Origin: DATBLE01 sp963734065
GTDB taxonomy: Bacteria > Actinomycetota > Thermoleophilia > Gaiellales > Gaiellaceae
Length of the DNA: 64,000 nt
Direction of reading: 5' to 3'
Assembly (NCBI GenBank): GCA_963734065.1
Contig: CAVTFN010000004.1
Location: 558,001-622,000, forward strand
Both the position numbers and the translations under genes were made by a program. This document shows positions 27,303 through 39,163 of this stretch, one piece after another; the stretch's first letter is position 1, and each line of letters starts with the position of its first letter. The notes beneath the pieces were generated by a model. It was not told the origin of the DNA. It searched no databases and worked only from the letters and a program-made list of their open reading frames with translations.

Positions 27303-27530
27303 ATGGCAGAGCGACTGAGGGTGTGGCTTGCAGGCGGCCACGAGTGCGATCTCGACCTTGGAGAAGGCTCAGTTCAAGACCTGATGGAGGAGATCGAGAC
27401 CGCTGGCGATCGCAGCTGGTTTTCGACGGACGACGGACGCTCTCGTGTACGCGCGAGTGCGATCGTCAGGATCGAGGTCGAAGGTCAGCCTGACACGCCG
27501 CACGACCCTGTCGAGCGGCCAACCTCATAG
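27303..27530 (+). CDS. Small acidic hypothetical protein
   Basis: A 75-residue acidic protein, family not recognised. It reads MAERLRVWLAGGHECDLDLG, then QDLMEEIETAGDRSWFSTDD and SAIVRIEVEGQPD, suggesting an all-beta small fold with one helix. It lies 55 bases after DUF1918 and 12 bases before the next small gene, so the three are probably co-transcribed. The even codon usage and the close spacing support a real gene. Confidence 0.6.
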   Translation: MAERLRVWLAGGHECDLDLGEGSVQDLMEEIETAGDRSWFSTDDGRSRVRASAIVRIEVEGQPDTPHDPVERPTS

Positions 27531-27542
27531 AGAGGGGCGGAC

Positions 27543-27707
27543 GTGCCTGAGAGCGGACTGCCGATTCGGGTCTACAAGGAACACGACACTTGGCACGTCG
27601 ACTACGGCGAAGGCGAGACCGAAGACCACAGCAGCCGTGAGGAGGCCGAGGCGGCGGCCGACGCGGTCGCACAGGCCGAAGAGCGCAGCGTGGTCGTCGA
27701 GGAATGA
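27543..27707 (+). CDS. DUF2188-like 54-residue protein
   Basis: A small gene starting at GTG 27543 after the ribosome binding site GAGAGGGG and ending at TGA 27705-27707. The product reads MPESGLPIRVYKEHDTWHVD, then YGEGETEDHSSREEAEAAAD and a helical end AVAQAEERSVVVEE. The pattern of a short beta-hairpin with W-x-V followed by a Ser-x-Glu-Glu-Ala helix is that of DUF2188 proteins, which read W-x-V and then T-K-x-E-A. The assignment is by pattern only. It completes the three-gene run of small proteins. Confidence 0.62.
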   Translation: MPESGLPIRVYKEHDTWHVDYGEGETEDHSSREEAEAAADAVAQAEERSVVVEE

Positions 27708-27771
27708 CGATCTCGTCGGCATGCTCACCAGGTTCGCCGGGCTCGCAGGAATCGGCGAGTTAACCGGTCGG

Positions 27772-28221
27772 TCAGGCTGCTCGTCTGCGCGCCCGCCGCG
27801 CTTTCTCTTCGTGGACGGCGCGAAGCATTCGCTCGGCGATGCCTTCTCGGTTGAGCCAGACGGTCCGTTGGCCGTGGGCGTCCTCGGCCCAGGGGAGGGG
27901 CAGCGAGAGCGCCTTGGCCCGCTTCTTGAGCGGTGTGGTGAGGACGGCGGCGATGTTTCGGGGGCTGGCGACGCCGATCGCGTCCGCGAGCGCGAGTGAG
28001 CCGATCTCGCTGTCGTGCGCGAGTCGCGTGAAGAAAACTTCCGCGTTGTCGAGCACCACGTCGCCGAGGGAGGCGACGAACACGGCGCAGGTTCCCTCGT
28101 CGTAGCTCTCGAGCAGAGACGGTTTCGGCTGGGGTTGCCGCGTGAGGCCGAGCTCCTCTGCCAGGTACGGTGCGAGCCAGTGGGCGAGCGCGCGTGCGGC
28201 TGCCTCTGCCTCGTTCGTCAT
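27772..28221 (-). CDS. Hypothetical protein, possible winged-helix fold
   Basis: A protein of 149 residues with no recognised family. The N-terminal helix ANEAEAAARALAHWLAPYLA-type segment (actual start MTNEAEAAARALAHWL) is followed by DEGTCAVFVASLGDVVLDNA and a C-terminal part with SLALADAIGVASPRNIAAVL and WAEDAHGQRTVWLNREGIAE, which looks like a helix-turn-helix plus wing. ATG 28221 is chosen because GAGAGGAGG lies five bases upstream. It is divergent from the GYD gene and could regulate it across the AT-rich gap; that is inference. Confidence 0.62.
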   Translation of the reverse strand: MTNEAEAAARALAHWLAPYLAEELGLTRQPQPKPSLLESYDEGTCAVFVASLGDVVLDNAEVFFTRLAHDSEIGSLALADAIGVASPRNIAAVLTTPLKKRAKALSLPLPWAEDAHGQRTVWLNREGIAERMLRAVHEEKARRARRRAA

Positions 28222-28336
28222 CCGTCCTCCTCTCTGCGTGGCCCGGTGCCTGCTCGGGTCCGATCTAACTAGCATACGAACTGCATGCTTTGTGCTATTA
28301 TCATACTAATCACAAGCGACAGAGAAAAGGTATGGG
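28222..28336. promoter_or_regulatory. AT-rich divergent promoter region with direct repeats
   Basis: This 115-base gap between a minus-strand hypothetical and the plus-strand GYD gene is clearly poorer in GC than its surroundings. TAGCATACGAA (28270-28280) and TATCATACTAA (28299-28309) agree at 9 of 11 positions and lie 29 bases apart, on nearly the same helix face spacing for paired operators. TATTAT or TATCAT near 28296-28304 could serve as a -10 box. AGAAAAGG precedes the GYD start. Confidence 0.5.
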
Positions 28337-28624
28337 ATGTTCACTTACATCGGGTTGATTGAACTCACAGGCGAGGGCCGCGCGAAGGGGCTGGACAAGG
28401 CTCCTGAGTACCTCGAGAAGATCAGCAACATCATCGAGGAGGAGGGCGGCACGCTCGAGCAGGTCTACGCGATCATGGGCCCCTGGGACTTCCTCTCGAT
28501 CGTCAAGTACCCAGACAACGAGACCGCCTTCCGCGTCCTCGCGAAGATCGCCAACCTCGAGGTCGTCAAGACCGAGACCTTCCCGGCCGAACTGGTCGAC
28601 GTTTTCATGAAGGCGCTCGTCTAG
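28337..28624 (+). CDS. GYD-domain protein
   Basis: A 95-residue protein made of a single GYD domain, a small alpha-beta ferredoxin-like dimer fold. MFTYIGLIELTGEGRAKGLD starts the domain, and the family's GxYD core appears here as IMGPWDFLSIVKYPDNETAF; the end EVVKTETFPAELVDVF matches the usual V-R-T-E-T-x-x-A close. Function of GYD proteins is unknown. It lies 83 bases before hsp20 and probably shares its transcript. Confidence 0.82.
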   Translation: MFTYIGLIELTGEGRAKGLDKAPEYLEKISNIIEEEGGTLEQVYAIMGPWDFLSIVKYPDNETAFRVLAKIANLEVVKTETFPAELVDVFMKALV

Positions 28625-28707
28625 CCCCGAGCTGTACATAGGGCGGATCCCCGCCCGCGAAGGTCGCCCCGAGCGCCTTCGCGCCTGCTTTCCGAGAGGA
28701 GTGCACC

Positions 28708-29202
28708 ATGACAACTCTGGTTCGTTTTGATCCCTACCGTGAGGCGACGGCTCTGCAAGGCGAGATGGCCCGCTTCCTGAACTTGTTTGCCGGGGGAACC
28801 GGCACCACGACCGCGGGCGTCTGGGCTCCGGCGATGGATGTCTGGGAGACAGACGACGAGATCGTCTACGCGTTCGATCTGCCCGGCATCCCCAAGGACA
28901 CGGTCTCGATCGAGTTCGAGAACAGTGTCTTGACCGTCAGCGCCGAGCGCGAGCGCTCACAGGAAGTCTCGACCGACCGGATGTACCGTTCCGAGCGCCG
29001 GTACGGAGGCTTCTCGCGGGCGATCGGGCTGCCACAGGGCGTGTCTGAGGATCAGATCTCGGCTCGCTACGACAACGGCGAGCTCGAAATCCACGTCAAG
29101 AAGCCCGAGGTCGAGCTGCCGCACCGGATCGAGATCGGCAACGGCAAGGCCGCGATCGGTAACGGCAAGGCCACGATCGAGGGCAAGACGACGAAAGCGT
29201 AA
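28708..29202 (+). CDS. Hsp20 small heat-shock protein (island copy)
   Basis: An ATP-independent holdase chaperone of 164 residues. The alpha-crystallin domain spans about 45-140: PAMDVWETDDEIVYAFDLPG, then KDTVSIEFENSVLTVSAERE and the dimer loop RSERRYGGFSRAIGLPQGV, ending YDNGELEIHVKKPE. A C-terminal extension with repeated GNGKA units (IGNGKAAIGNGKATIEG) replaces the standard I-x-I tail, which appears only loosely. GAGAGGAG precedes the ATG. It is followed by a clear hairpin terminator. A second, different Hsp20 is at 53941-54381. Confidence 0.93.
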   Translation: MTTLVRFDPYREATALQGEMARFLNLFAGGTGTTTAGVWAPAMDVWETDDEIVYAFDLPGIPKDTVSIEFENSVLTVSAERERSQEVSTDRMYRSERRYGGFSRAIGLPQGVSEDQISARYDNGELEIHVKKPEVELPHRIEIGNGKAAIGNGKATIEGKTTKA

Positions 29203-29224
29203 CCAGCACAGCGGTTACGGCTCA

Positions 29225-29252
29225 CGGGAGGCGGCCAGCCAGCCGCCTCCCG
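29225..29252 (+). terminator. Intrinsic-type terminator after hsp20
   Basis: CGGGAGGCGGC, loop CAGCCA, GCCGCCTCCCG: a perfect 11-bp stem followed by TCCTTTCC. It lies 22 bases after the hsp20 stop and between convergent transcription units, so it may serve both. Confidence 0.75.
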
Positions 29253-29301
29253 TCCTTTCCGCGGGGTCACCCGCCGGTGTCGCGCAAGGCCGCCGGCCGC
29301 C

Positions 29302-30308
29302 TCACCAGGGCCCATAGAGGCCGCTGTTGGCTTGCCGCATCGCGCCGACGTAGCCGGCTCGCTCGTAGTCCGTCTCGTCTGTGCCGGGCGGGACGGCGAG
29401 CATCCCGCGCAGCTCGTCGAGGGCTGCGAATCCCTTGCTTGCCATCCACGCCTCTAGTCCGTCGATTAGCACGGTTGTGTGCTCGGGGCCGTGCCGCAGT
29501 AGTGCCGAGGCGGTCATGACGACGTCGGCGCCGGCGAGGAGGTACTTGGCGACGTCGGCCGCGGTCTCGACGCCTGTGGTCGCCGCGAGGGAGGCGCGTA
29601 CGCGTCCGTGGAGGAGTGCGATCCACGTGCGCGGCAGCCTCGCTTCCTCCGGGCCAGAGAGGCCGACCTGGGGCACGACGGCGAGCTTCTCCGGGTCGAT
29701 GTCGGGCTGTAGGAATCGGTTGAACAGCACGAGCGCATCCGCGCCAGCCTCGTCCAGCCGCAACGCGATCTCACCGGTCGAGCTGAAGTACGGGCTGAGC
29801 TTGACCGCCACCGGCACGCCGACCGCGTCCTTGACCCGCGCCAGGACGTCGAGGTGCCTTTGTTCGACGTCGCGTCCCGAGGTGTGCGGGTCGCCGGGGA
29901 GGTAGTAGATGTTCAGCTCGATCGCGGCGGCGCCGGCGTTCTGCATCGCCCGGGCGTAGTCGGCCCAGCCTCCCGGTGTGACACCGTTCAGACTGGCGAT
30001 CACCGGCACGTCGACTGCAGCGGCGGCGCGCTCGAGCAGGCTCAGGTAGCGGCGCGGGCCGGCCTCGTCCTCGGCGGCGGTCGGGAAGTAGGAGAGCGAC
30101 TCGGCGAAGCTCTCCGTGCCGGCGTCGACCAGCCGCGTGTTCTCGGCTGCCTCGCGGCGCAGCTGCTCCTCGAAGAGCGAGTAGAGGACGACCGCGCCCA
30201 CGCCGGCGTCGGCCAGTCGCCGTACTCCGTCCACCGTCTGCGAGAGTGGCGACGCGGACGCGACGAGCGGGTTGCGGAGCGTGAGTCCCATGTAGCCGGT
30301 CGAGAGGT

Positions 30309-30312
<4 letters not shown>
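29302..30312 (-). CDS. Dihydroorotate-dehydrogenase-like flavoprotein
   Basis: A TIM-barrel FMN protein of 336 residues related to PyrD class 1 and PreA. Seen are MGLTLRNPLVASASPLSQTV near the start, VIASLNGVTPGGWADYARAM, the substrate/FMN strand AAIELNIYYLPG, VAVKLSPYFSSTGE and the FMN phosphate site GVETAADVAKYLLAGADVVM. It lacks the C-terminal ferredoxin domain of PreA. Its stop region overlaps nifJ by four bases of the operon junction, with NifJ upstream. Proteins of this group sit next to NifJ in many bacteria, so a role in reductive metabolism fed by ferredoxin is more likely than pyrimidine synthesis. That is inference. Confidence 0.85.
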
Positions 30313-33877
<3,565 letters not shown>

Positions 33878-33878
<1 letters not shown>

Positions 33879-35515
33879 CAGCGGCCGGGCTCCTGGATCA
33901 TCTCGATCGCGTGCACGGGGCACTGCTCGAAGCAGATGCCGCAACCGGTACAGCGATCGTAGTCGAACCGGTAGCGGTGCCCCTCACCGAGCTTGATCAC
34001 CGCGTCCTCGGGACACGCGCCCAGGCAGCCGTCGCACTCGAAGCAGTTGCCACAGGACAGGCACCGGCCCGCCTCGTAGACCGCCTCCTCGGCGGAGAGG
34101 CCGCCGACCACCTCTCCGAAGCCCGCGATCCGCTCCTCCGGCGGGAGTTCGGGCTGCTGCCGACGGGGATTGTCGCCGAAGTACCAGAGGTGCAGCTTGT
34201 CGAAGCTCGCCAGCTCGTGCTTGGGTGCACTTACCGCAGTGGCCCCGCGCAGCCAGGCGTCGATGTGGCGGGCCGCCTTCTTGCCATGGCCCACGCCGAC
34301 CGTCACGGTCTGGTCGCTCGGCACCATGTCGCCGCCTGCGAACAGGCCGGGGCTGCCGGTCTGGAGCGACGTCGACACCTGCACGGTCCCGTCGGGCGCG
34401 AACTCCACTCCCGGCACCCGGCGCAGGAAGGCGGTGTCGGACTCCTGGCCAAGCGCCAGGATCACCGTGTCGGCGGCGAGCGTCTCGAACCGGCCCGTCG
34501 GCTGCGGATAGCCGGACTCGTCGAGCTCCATCAGCTCGACCTCGAGCTCCGGACCGTCGAAGGCCGCGATCGTGCGCAGCCAGTGGATCCGCACGCCCTC
34601 CCGCTCGGCGTCCTCCGCCTCGTCGAGATGGGCGGGCATCTGCTCCCGGGTCCGCCTGTAGACGATCAGCGCCTCGTCGGCGCCCATCCGGCGGGCAACT
34701 CGGGCGGCGTCCATCGCCGTGTTGCCGCCGCCGTAGACCGCCACGCGCCGGCCGATCACCGGCCGCTCGCCGGAAGCGACACTACGAAGGAACGACACCG
34801 CGTCGACGATCCGGCCGGCATCACGGGCCGGGATGTCGACCCGCTTGGAAAGGTGCGCTCCGACCGCGACGAAGACCGCGTCGAAGGCCCCCTCGTCGCG
34901 CTCGGCCACGAGGTCCTCGACCTTGTGCCCGCAGGTCACCCGTACACCCATCGCTGCGATCCGGTCGAGCTCGCCCGTGAGCACGTCGCGGGGCAGCCGG
35001 TAGGCCGGGATGCCGTACCGCATCATTCCACCCGTCTGCTCGCCGGAGTCCCGGATCTCGACCTCGTGGCCAAGCCGGCCCAGGTGGTAGGCGGCTGACA
35101 GACCGCACGGCCCTGCGCCGACCACGAGCACCCGCCTGCCGCTGCGGACCCGGGAAGGGTCGAATTGCCAACCCTGCTCGAGCGCCAGGTCGCCCAGGAA
35201 GCGCTCGACCGAGTGGATCGAGACGGCGCTGTCGAGGCTGGCGCGGTTGCAGACGCTCTCGCACGGGTGGTAGCAGACCCGCCCGTGGATCGCGGGCAAC
35301 GGATTGTCCGCGACCAGCTGACGCCAGGCCTGCTCGTGCCGGCCCGCCTGGGTGTGCGACAGCCAGGCCTGGATGTTCTCGCCCGCAGGGCAGCCCGCAT
35401 TGCACGGCGGCAGCAAATCGACGTACACAGGGCGGCGTTCCCGGACCGGGCCCGCGTGCGACCGTCCATGCAGCAGGTCCGGCAGCGGCGTGACGTCCCG
35501 CATCGGGTTGCTCAT
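33878..35515 (-). CDS. GltD-like NAD(P)H-dependent iron-sulfur flavoprotein with ferredoxin tail
   Basis: A 545-residue protein. The N-terminal Fer4_20 module has CNAGCPAGENIQAWL and CYHPCESVCNR; FAD is bound at VLVVGAGPCGLSAAYHLG and NAD(P)H at VAVYGGGNTAMDAARVARRM. The C-terminal tail adds two [4Fe-4S] sites: CLSCGNCFECDGCLGACP and CTGCGICFEQCPVHAIEMI. The family (GltD, PreT, NfnB) passes electrons between NAD(P)H and iron-sulfur partners. Being the first gene of the operon with NifJ and a DHOD-like protein, it most likely links the pyruvate-derived electrons to NAD(P)H. ATG 35515 follows a 374-base promoter region. Confidence 0.9.
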
Positions 35516-35889
35516 GCCCGTCGCCGCGGTCGGACAACCATCGCTCCTAGGCTAACTCGCCTGACGTGGGCTCGCCCGTCCTAGAACTCGTTCGCGCCTC
35601 ACATGAATCGGAAGTGGGGGCCGTCTCTGGCTCAGCACAGGGGCGTGGGCGGCTCCTCCCGGGCCATCGTCTGGGTCGCGGTCGGGCGACGGTGCTGGAG
35701 ACGGCCCGGGGAGCCACCCACCTTCTCTGCTGATCTGAACTGCTCCCTGACGGCCGAATCCGGGAAGCGATACTCCTCGCCGCCGCGTTAGTGAGCTGTT
35801 ACCGCAGGCTTCTACGGTTGCGGGGTGGAATCTAATTTGGGCTTTACATCGTGGGCGTAGGCTTGTGCGGTCGATCGTTCGGGGGCGTT
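35516..35889. other. Divergent promoter region, no gene
   Basis: Between the GltD-like operon and the divergent secreted-protein gene lie 374 bases. A possible 62-codon frame at 35603-35791 has no ribosome binding site and a composition unlike its neighbours. No DosR-type box (GGGAC...GTCCC palindrome) or other known operator is seen. The end near the secreted gene is richer in AT (ATCTAATTTGGGCTTTACAT). Confidence 0.5.
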
Positions 35890-37446
35890 ATGCGGATCGT
35901 CGTCGGGACTGCGTTGGCGATCGGGATCGTGGCGTTGCTGCCGACGGCGGCGGGCGGTGCATCGGGTGGAGGGTGGGTTTCGCCGCCGACCGTTCTGGCT
36001 CCTCGTGGTGCTGGCGTTGTCGATGTCGCGGTCACGTCTGGTGGTGGTGCTGTCGTGGTGTGGGGCGCTGGCGACAGCGTTCAGGAATCGACTCGTGTAG
36101 CTGGCCGTGGGTGGGGCCCGCCGTCGAGTTTCGGGAGTGCGCTTACGCCTGTTGGTTGGCGTCTTGCGGTTGATCGTGCCGGGGATGTTTTCGTCGTCGG
36201 AACGCAGTACGACCAGTCCCTGAGCCAGGCAGCGCCGCTGAGGGTGCTCGCCTATGAGCGGGCTAACGGAACCAACGTGTGGAATGGGCCGGTCGTGTTG
36301 TCCGGGCCGGTGTCTGAGTACGACGAAAGCGATCCTGACTTGGCTGGCAATGACGCTGGCGAGGCTGTGGTCGCTTGGACGGGCATCGAACGGTACGGCG
36401 ATCTGCCAGTCGCTCGTGCAGCGCTCCTGCGTGCCGACGGAACTTGGGAAGCAGCGCAGAATCTTGGCTACGCCGGGCCGACCTATTCCTCTCCGAGCGC
36501 CGCGATCGATGCGCAGGGGGACGCGCTCGTGGTGTGGGCGCGGGGACCAATCGCCTACGCAGAGTCGCGGCTAGCCGGGTCGGCTTGGGGAGAAGCGGTC
36601 GTTCTCTCTCAACACGCTTACGGTGGGTACGCGGGCGTTGCCATGAATCGCCGCGGCGACGCGCTCGCCGTCTGGTTAGAGCGAGACGACACGGGACACG
36701 TCGCTCCCGTTTCGTCTTTTCGTCCTGCCGGTGTGTCGGGTTGGATGCCCACCACGCGCACTCCGATTAACAACCTGAATTCGGCTGACTTCGTCTCGTT
36801 CGTGCTCGACGATGCCGGGAACGCGACGCTCGTCGCGCCCGGATTAAACGGCGAGATCGTGGCGACAACCCGTGCAGTCGGTGCTGTCAGTTGGGCGGAA
36901 CCGGTGGCGCTCGGCGACGACGGGTACGGCTCCGGCCAGCATCCCTTGTGTCTCAGTCCGCACAGCGCCGTGGACGCGACAGGCGGCGTGGTGGTCGTCT
37001 GGGGTGGTGCGGCGCTCCATGCGGCGCGTCGGCTTGCTGGATCGTCGACATGGGAGAAGACCGTGATCGTCGCTCCCAGCGGCGGCTGCGGGAGCCTGGC
37101 TTTGGCCGGTGACTCGGCAGGCGACGCAGTCGCGGTTTGGCACGGGGGCGGAGGGTCTCCCAACGCCTCCGTTCTTGACAGCACGCCGCCGGTTCTCACA
37201 AAGCTCGTCATCCCGAGAACGGCGCGGTCCCGGCATCGCGTGCGGTTCGCGGTAACAGCATCCGATCTCTGGTCGTCAGTGGCAAGTCCACCGCTCTGGC
37301 GATTTGGCGACGGCACCAGCCGAAGAGGGACTGTCGTCAATCACCTGTTCCGGCGACCCGGCCGCTACCGAGTCAGCGTCACCGCAACCGACCAAGCAGG
37401 CAACACGGCCGTCTCGACAGCAACCATCCGGGTGACCCCGGCGTAG
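35890..37446 (+). CDS. Secreted beta-propeller-like protein with C-terminal PKD-type domain
   Basis: An exported protein of 518 residues. A signal peptide (VVGTALAIGIVALLPTAAGG) is followed by about seven repeats of a strand-turn pattern around V-V-V-W (GGAVVVWGAG, GEAVVAWTGI, GDALVVWARG, GDALAVWLER, GGVVVVWGGA, GDAVAVWHGG), suggesting a beta-propeller. The last 75 residues form a PKD/Ig-like domain (LWRFGDGTSRRGTVVNHLF, RPGRYRVSVTATDQAGN). ATG 35890 is chosen since it starts the signal peptide. Early codons end in T more often than in neighbouring genes, which fits acquisition from elsewhere. Ligand unknown. Confidence 0.78.
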   Translation: MRIVVGTALAIGIVALLPTAAGGASGGGWVSPPTVLAPRGAGVVDVAVTSGGGAVVVWGAGDSVQESTRVAGRGWGPPSSFGSALTPVGWRLAVDRAGDVFVVGTQYDQSLSQAAPLRVLAYERANGTNVWNGPVVLSGPVSEYDESDPDLAGNDAGEAVVAWTGIERYGDLPVARAALLRADGTWEAAQNLGYAGPTYSSPSAAIDAQGDALVVWARGPIAYAESRLAGSAWGEAVVLSQHAYGGYAGVAMNRRGDALAVWLERDDTGHVAPVSSFRPAGVSGWMPTTRTPINNLNSADFVSFVLDDAGNATLVAPGLNGEIVATTRAVGAVSWAEPVALGDDGYGSGQHPLCLSPHSAVDATGGVVVVWGGAALHAARRLAGSSTWEKTVIVAPSGGCGSLALAGDSAGDAVAVWHGGGGSPNASVLDSTPPVLTKLVIPRTARSRHRVRFAVTASDLWSSVASPPLWRFGDGTSRRGTVVNHLFRRPGRYRVSVTATDQAGNTAVSTATIRVTPA

Positions 37447-37502
37447 GTCCACCCCTGGCAACACTCGCCTCCGGGGATGCGACGACTGCGAAAATTAAGA
37501 GC

Positions 37503-37865
37503 GTGAGCACTGCTCAGAACAGCAGCGGATCAACGGGGAAGATCGGCCGTCCCTGGCCCCGTGGGGTCAGCGGCAACCCCGGCGGCAGGCCACAGGGCCT
37601 CGCCCGGGCGACCCGCGAGTTGGTCGGCGAGGACGGTCAGGCATTGGCCGGGCTGTGGTGGTCGATTGCCCAGGATCCGATGCAGAGGACATCGGACCGG
37701 CTCGAAGCCTCCAAGCTCCTGGCCGATCGGGGCTGGGGGAAGGCTGCCGTTTTCCAGCCCCAGGAGGGCGACCCGCTGGACCTGGCCGCGCTGGAGGGGG
37801 CGGCGGAAGAGTTCCGGGCGAAGATCCTGCGGCTTGCGGCGGAGCCGGAAGCAAGCCCGAACTGA
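37503..37865 (+). CDS. DUF5681 phage-type protein
   Basis: A 120-residue protein with the DUF5681 signature RPWPRGVSGNPGGRPQG near residues 16-32, then a helical region with an acidic end. DUF5681 genes usually lie near terminase genes in phages and in other mobile DNA, so this is the clearest mobile-element marker in the island. It starts at GTG 37503. It lies 138 bases from the tRNA-Lys 3' end on the island side. Confidence 0.8.
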   Translation: MSTAQNSSGSTGKIGRPWPRGVSGNPGGRPQGLARATRELVGEDGQALAGLWWSIAQDPMQRTSDRLEASKLLADRGWGKAAVFQPQEGDPLDLAALEGAAEEFRAKILRLAAEPEASPN

Positions 37866-37966
37866 GCAGTTGCTCCAGGCTGGCCGTCGTCACCGGCGGT
37901 GTCTACGCGGGCAGGCCACGTGTGGGCCCCCTGCGTGGCCCCACCGACTCGATGCAGTGACCGGCC

Positions 37967-37997
37967 GAAAAGAGAAAAAGCCCCGTTGCAGGGGCTT
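37967..37997 (-). terminator. Intrinsic terminator of tRNA-Lys
   Basis: Read on the minus strand: AAGCCCC, loop TGCAAC, GGGGCTT, then TTTCTCTTTT. A classic Rho-independent terminator five bases after the tRNA 3' end. It lies on the island side of the attachment repeat; no matching terminator is seen beside the distal repeat at 22628, so the island may have brought its own. Confidence 0.85.
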
Positions 37998-38001
37998 CCG
38001 G

Positions 38002-38044
38002 ATGGGCCGTGAAGGATTCGAACCTTCGACCTTGGGATTAAGAG
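38002..38044. repeat. tRNA-side attachment repeat
   Basis: The 43-bp partner of 22628-22670. It covers the tRNA-Lys from its 3' discriminator base to the anticodon loop, leaving the tRNA intact, as expected when an integrating element carries a copy of the tRNA 3' end. Confidence 0.85.
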
Positions 38045-38075
38045 TCCCCTGCTCTACCAACTGAGCTAACGGCCC
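38003..38075 (-). tRNA. tRNA-Lys(CTT)
   Basis: On the minus strand the cloverleaf reads: acceptor GGGCCGT / ACGGCCC, D-arm GCTC...GAGC, anticodon loop CTCTTAA with anticodon CTT, T-arm GAAGG TTCGAAT CCTTC, discriminator A. CCA is not encoded. The 27-43 pair of the anticodon stem is a G-A mismatch; the other four pairs are sound. It starts 24 bases from the divergent epimerase gene and is the integration target of the island. Confidence 0.95.
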
Positions 38076-38086
38076 GCGGGCTGCGT

Positions 38087-38114
38087 AGTCTAGCCCGGGT
38101 GAAGGTGCTGTCGG
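38087..38114 (-). promoter_or_regulatory. Predicted tRNA-Lys promoter inside the epimerase gene
   Basis: On the minus strand CCGACA (38109-38114) and TAGACT (38087-38092) are separated by 16 bases, a fair -35/-10 pair placed 11 bases before the tRNA 5' end. Because the epimerase gene starts at 38099, the -35 box lies within its first codons. Prediction by inspection only. Confidence 0.4.
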
Positions 38115-39163
38115 TGGTTGGAAACCGGCCCCAGTTCATCAAGTCCGGGCCGGTGTCCGAGGCGCTTCGCGACGCGGGAATCGAGGAAGTCGTAGTGCAC
38201 ACGGGCCAGCACTACGACCCCGGGCTGTCGCAGGTTTTCTTCGACGAGCTCGGCCTGGGTGAGCCGCGCTACCGGCTCGAGGTGGGCGGCCTGGGACGCG
38301 GGGAGATGCTCGAGTCGCTGCGCCCCGGACTGGCCGACGCGATCGCCGCCGAGCGACCAGGCTGGGTGCTCGTCTACGGCGACACCAACTCGACGCTCGG
38401 CGGCGCGCGCGCAGCGGTCGAGGCCGGCGTGCCGCTCGCGCACGTCGAGGCCGGCCTGCGCAGCTACGACCTGTCGATGCCGGAGGAGCACAACCGGGTC
38501 GAGACCGACCGGTTGTCACGGCTCCTGTTCGCCCCGGACGAGCGCTCACGGGCGATCCTCGAGGGGGAGGGCATCGCCGGCCGCGTCGAGGTGGTCGGCG
38601 ACGTGATGATGGACGCGAACCTGCGGCTCGCCCCGATCGCGCGCGAGCGCTCGGCGATCCTGGAGCGGTTGGGCCTGGAGCCGGGCGGCTACGTGGTCGT
38701 GACCCTGCACCGGGAGGCGAACGTGGTCGAGCCGCGGCTGGGCCGGATCCTTTCCGGGCTGCGGCGGCTGGAGGAGCCGGTCGTCTTTCCGGCGCATCCT
38801 CGGACTCGCGCGGCTATACGGGGTCAGACCACTTCGGGGTCAGACCCTATGAGGCTCCTGGAGCCACTTGGCTACCTCGATCTCGCCGCGCTCGCGTCGC
38901 AGGCGCACGTGACCGTCACCGACTCCGGCGGGCTGCAGAAGGAGGCGTACTGGTACGGCGTGCCATGCGTGACGACGCGGCCGTCGACCGAGTGGGTCGA
39001 CACGGTCGAGGCGGGTGCGAACGTGCTCGTGGACGACGACCCCGACCGGCTGGTCGAGGCGGTCGCGAACGCCCGCATGCCGCCCGAGCGGCCGCAGCTC
39101 TACGGCGACGGGCACGCTGCCGAACGCATCGCGGCCGCTCTGTACCCTTCCCGGCCGGAATGA
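38099..39163 (+). CDS. wecB: UDP-N-acetylglucosamine 2-epimerase family (WecB/WbpI-like)
   Basis: A cytoplasmic epimerase of 354 residues that inverts C2 of a UDP-HexNAc-type sugar. VVGNRPQFIKSGPVSEAL near the N-terminus, the active-site stretch VVHTGQHYD, LVYGDTNSTLGG, HVEAGLRSYD with EEHNRVETDRLS, and TDSGGLQKEAYWYGVPC are all family hallmarks. GTG 38099 begins at the correct family N-terminus. Around residues 241-250 the loop reads RGQTTSGSDPM and is encoded by a dispersed DNA repeat (38820-38847), an in-frame replacement. With its neighbours it could be WbpI (UDP-diacetamido-uronate epimerase) instead of WecB. It ends in an ATGA overlap with the dehydrogenase gene. Confidence 0.9.
   Translation: MKVLSVVGNRPQFIKSGPVSEALRDAGIEEVVVHTGQHYDPGLSQVFFDELGLGEPRYRLEVGGLGRGEMLESLRPGLADAIAAERPGWVLVYGDTNSTLGGARAAVEAGVPLAHVEAGLRSYDLSMPEEHNRVETDRLSRLLFAPDERSRAILEGEGIAGRVEVVGDVMMDANLRLAPIARERSAILERLGLEPGGYVVVTLHREANVVEPRLGRILSGLRRLEEPVVFPAHPRTRAAIRGQTTSGSDPMRLLEPLGYLDLAALASQAHVTVTDSGGLQKEAYWYGVPCVTTRPSTEWVDTVEAGANVLVDDDPDRLVEAVANARMPPERPQLYGDGHAAERIAAALYPSRPE
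38820..38847. repeat. GGGGTCAGACC repeat inside the epimerase coding region
   Basis: Two units, GGGGTCAGACC (38820-38830) and GGGGTCAGACCC (38836-38847), lie 16 bases apart in the middle of the epimerase gene and are read in frame as the loop GQTTSGSDP. The same core is found in intergenic copies near 42.7-42.8 kb and 61.5 kb. Confidence 0.8.

Noticed and set aside
35603..35791. 62-codon open frame upstream of the secreted protein
   Set aside because: No ribosome binding site, no recognisable fold, and it lies in a likely promoter region.
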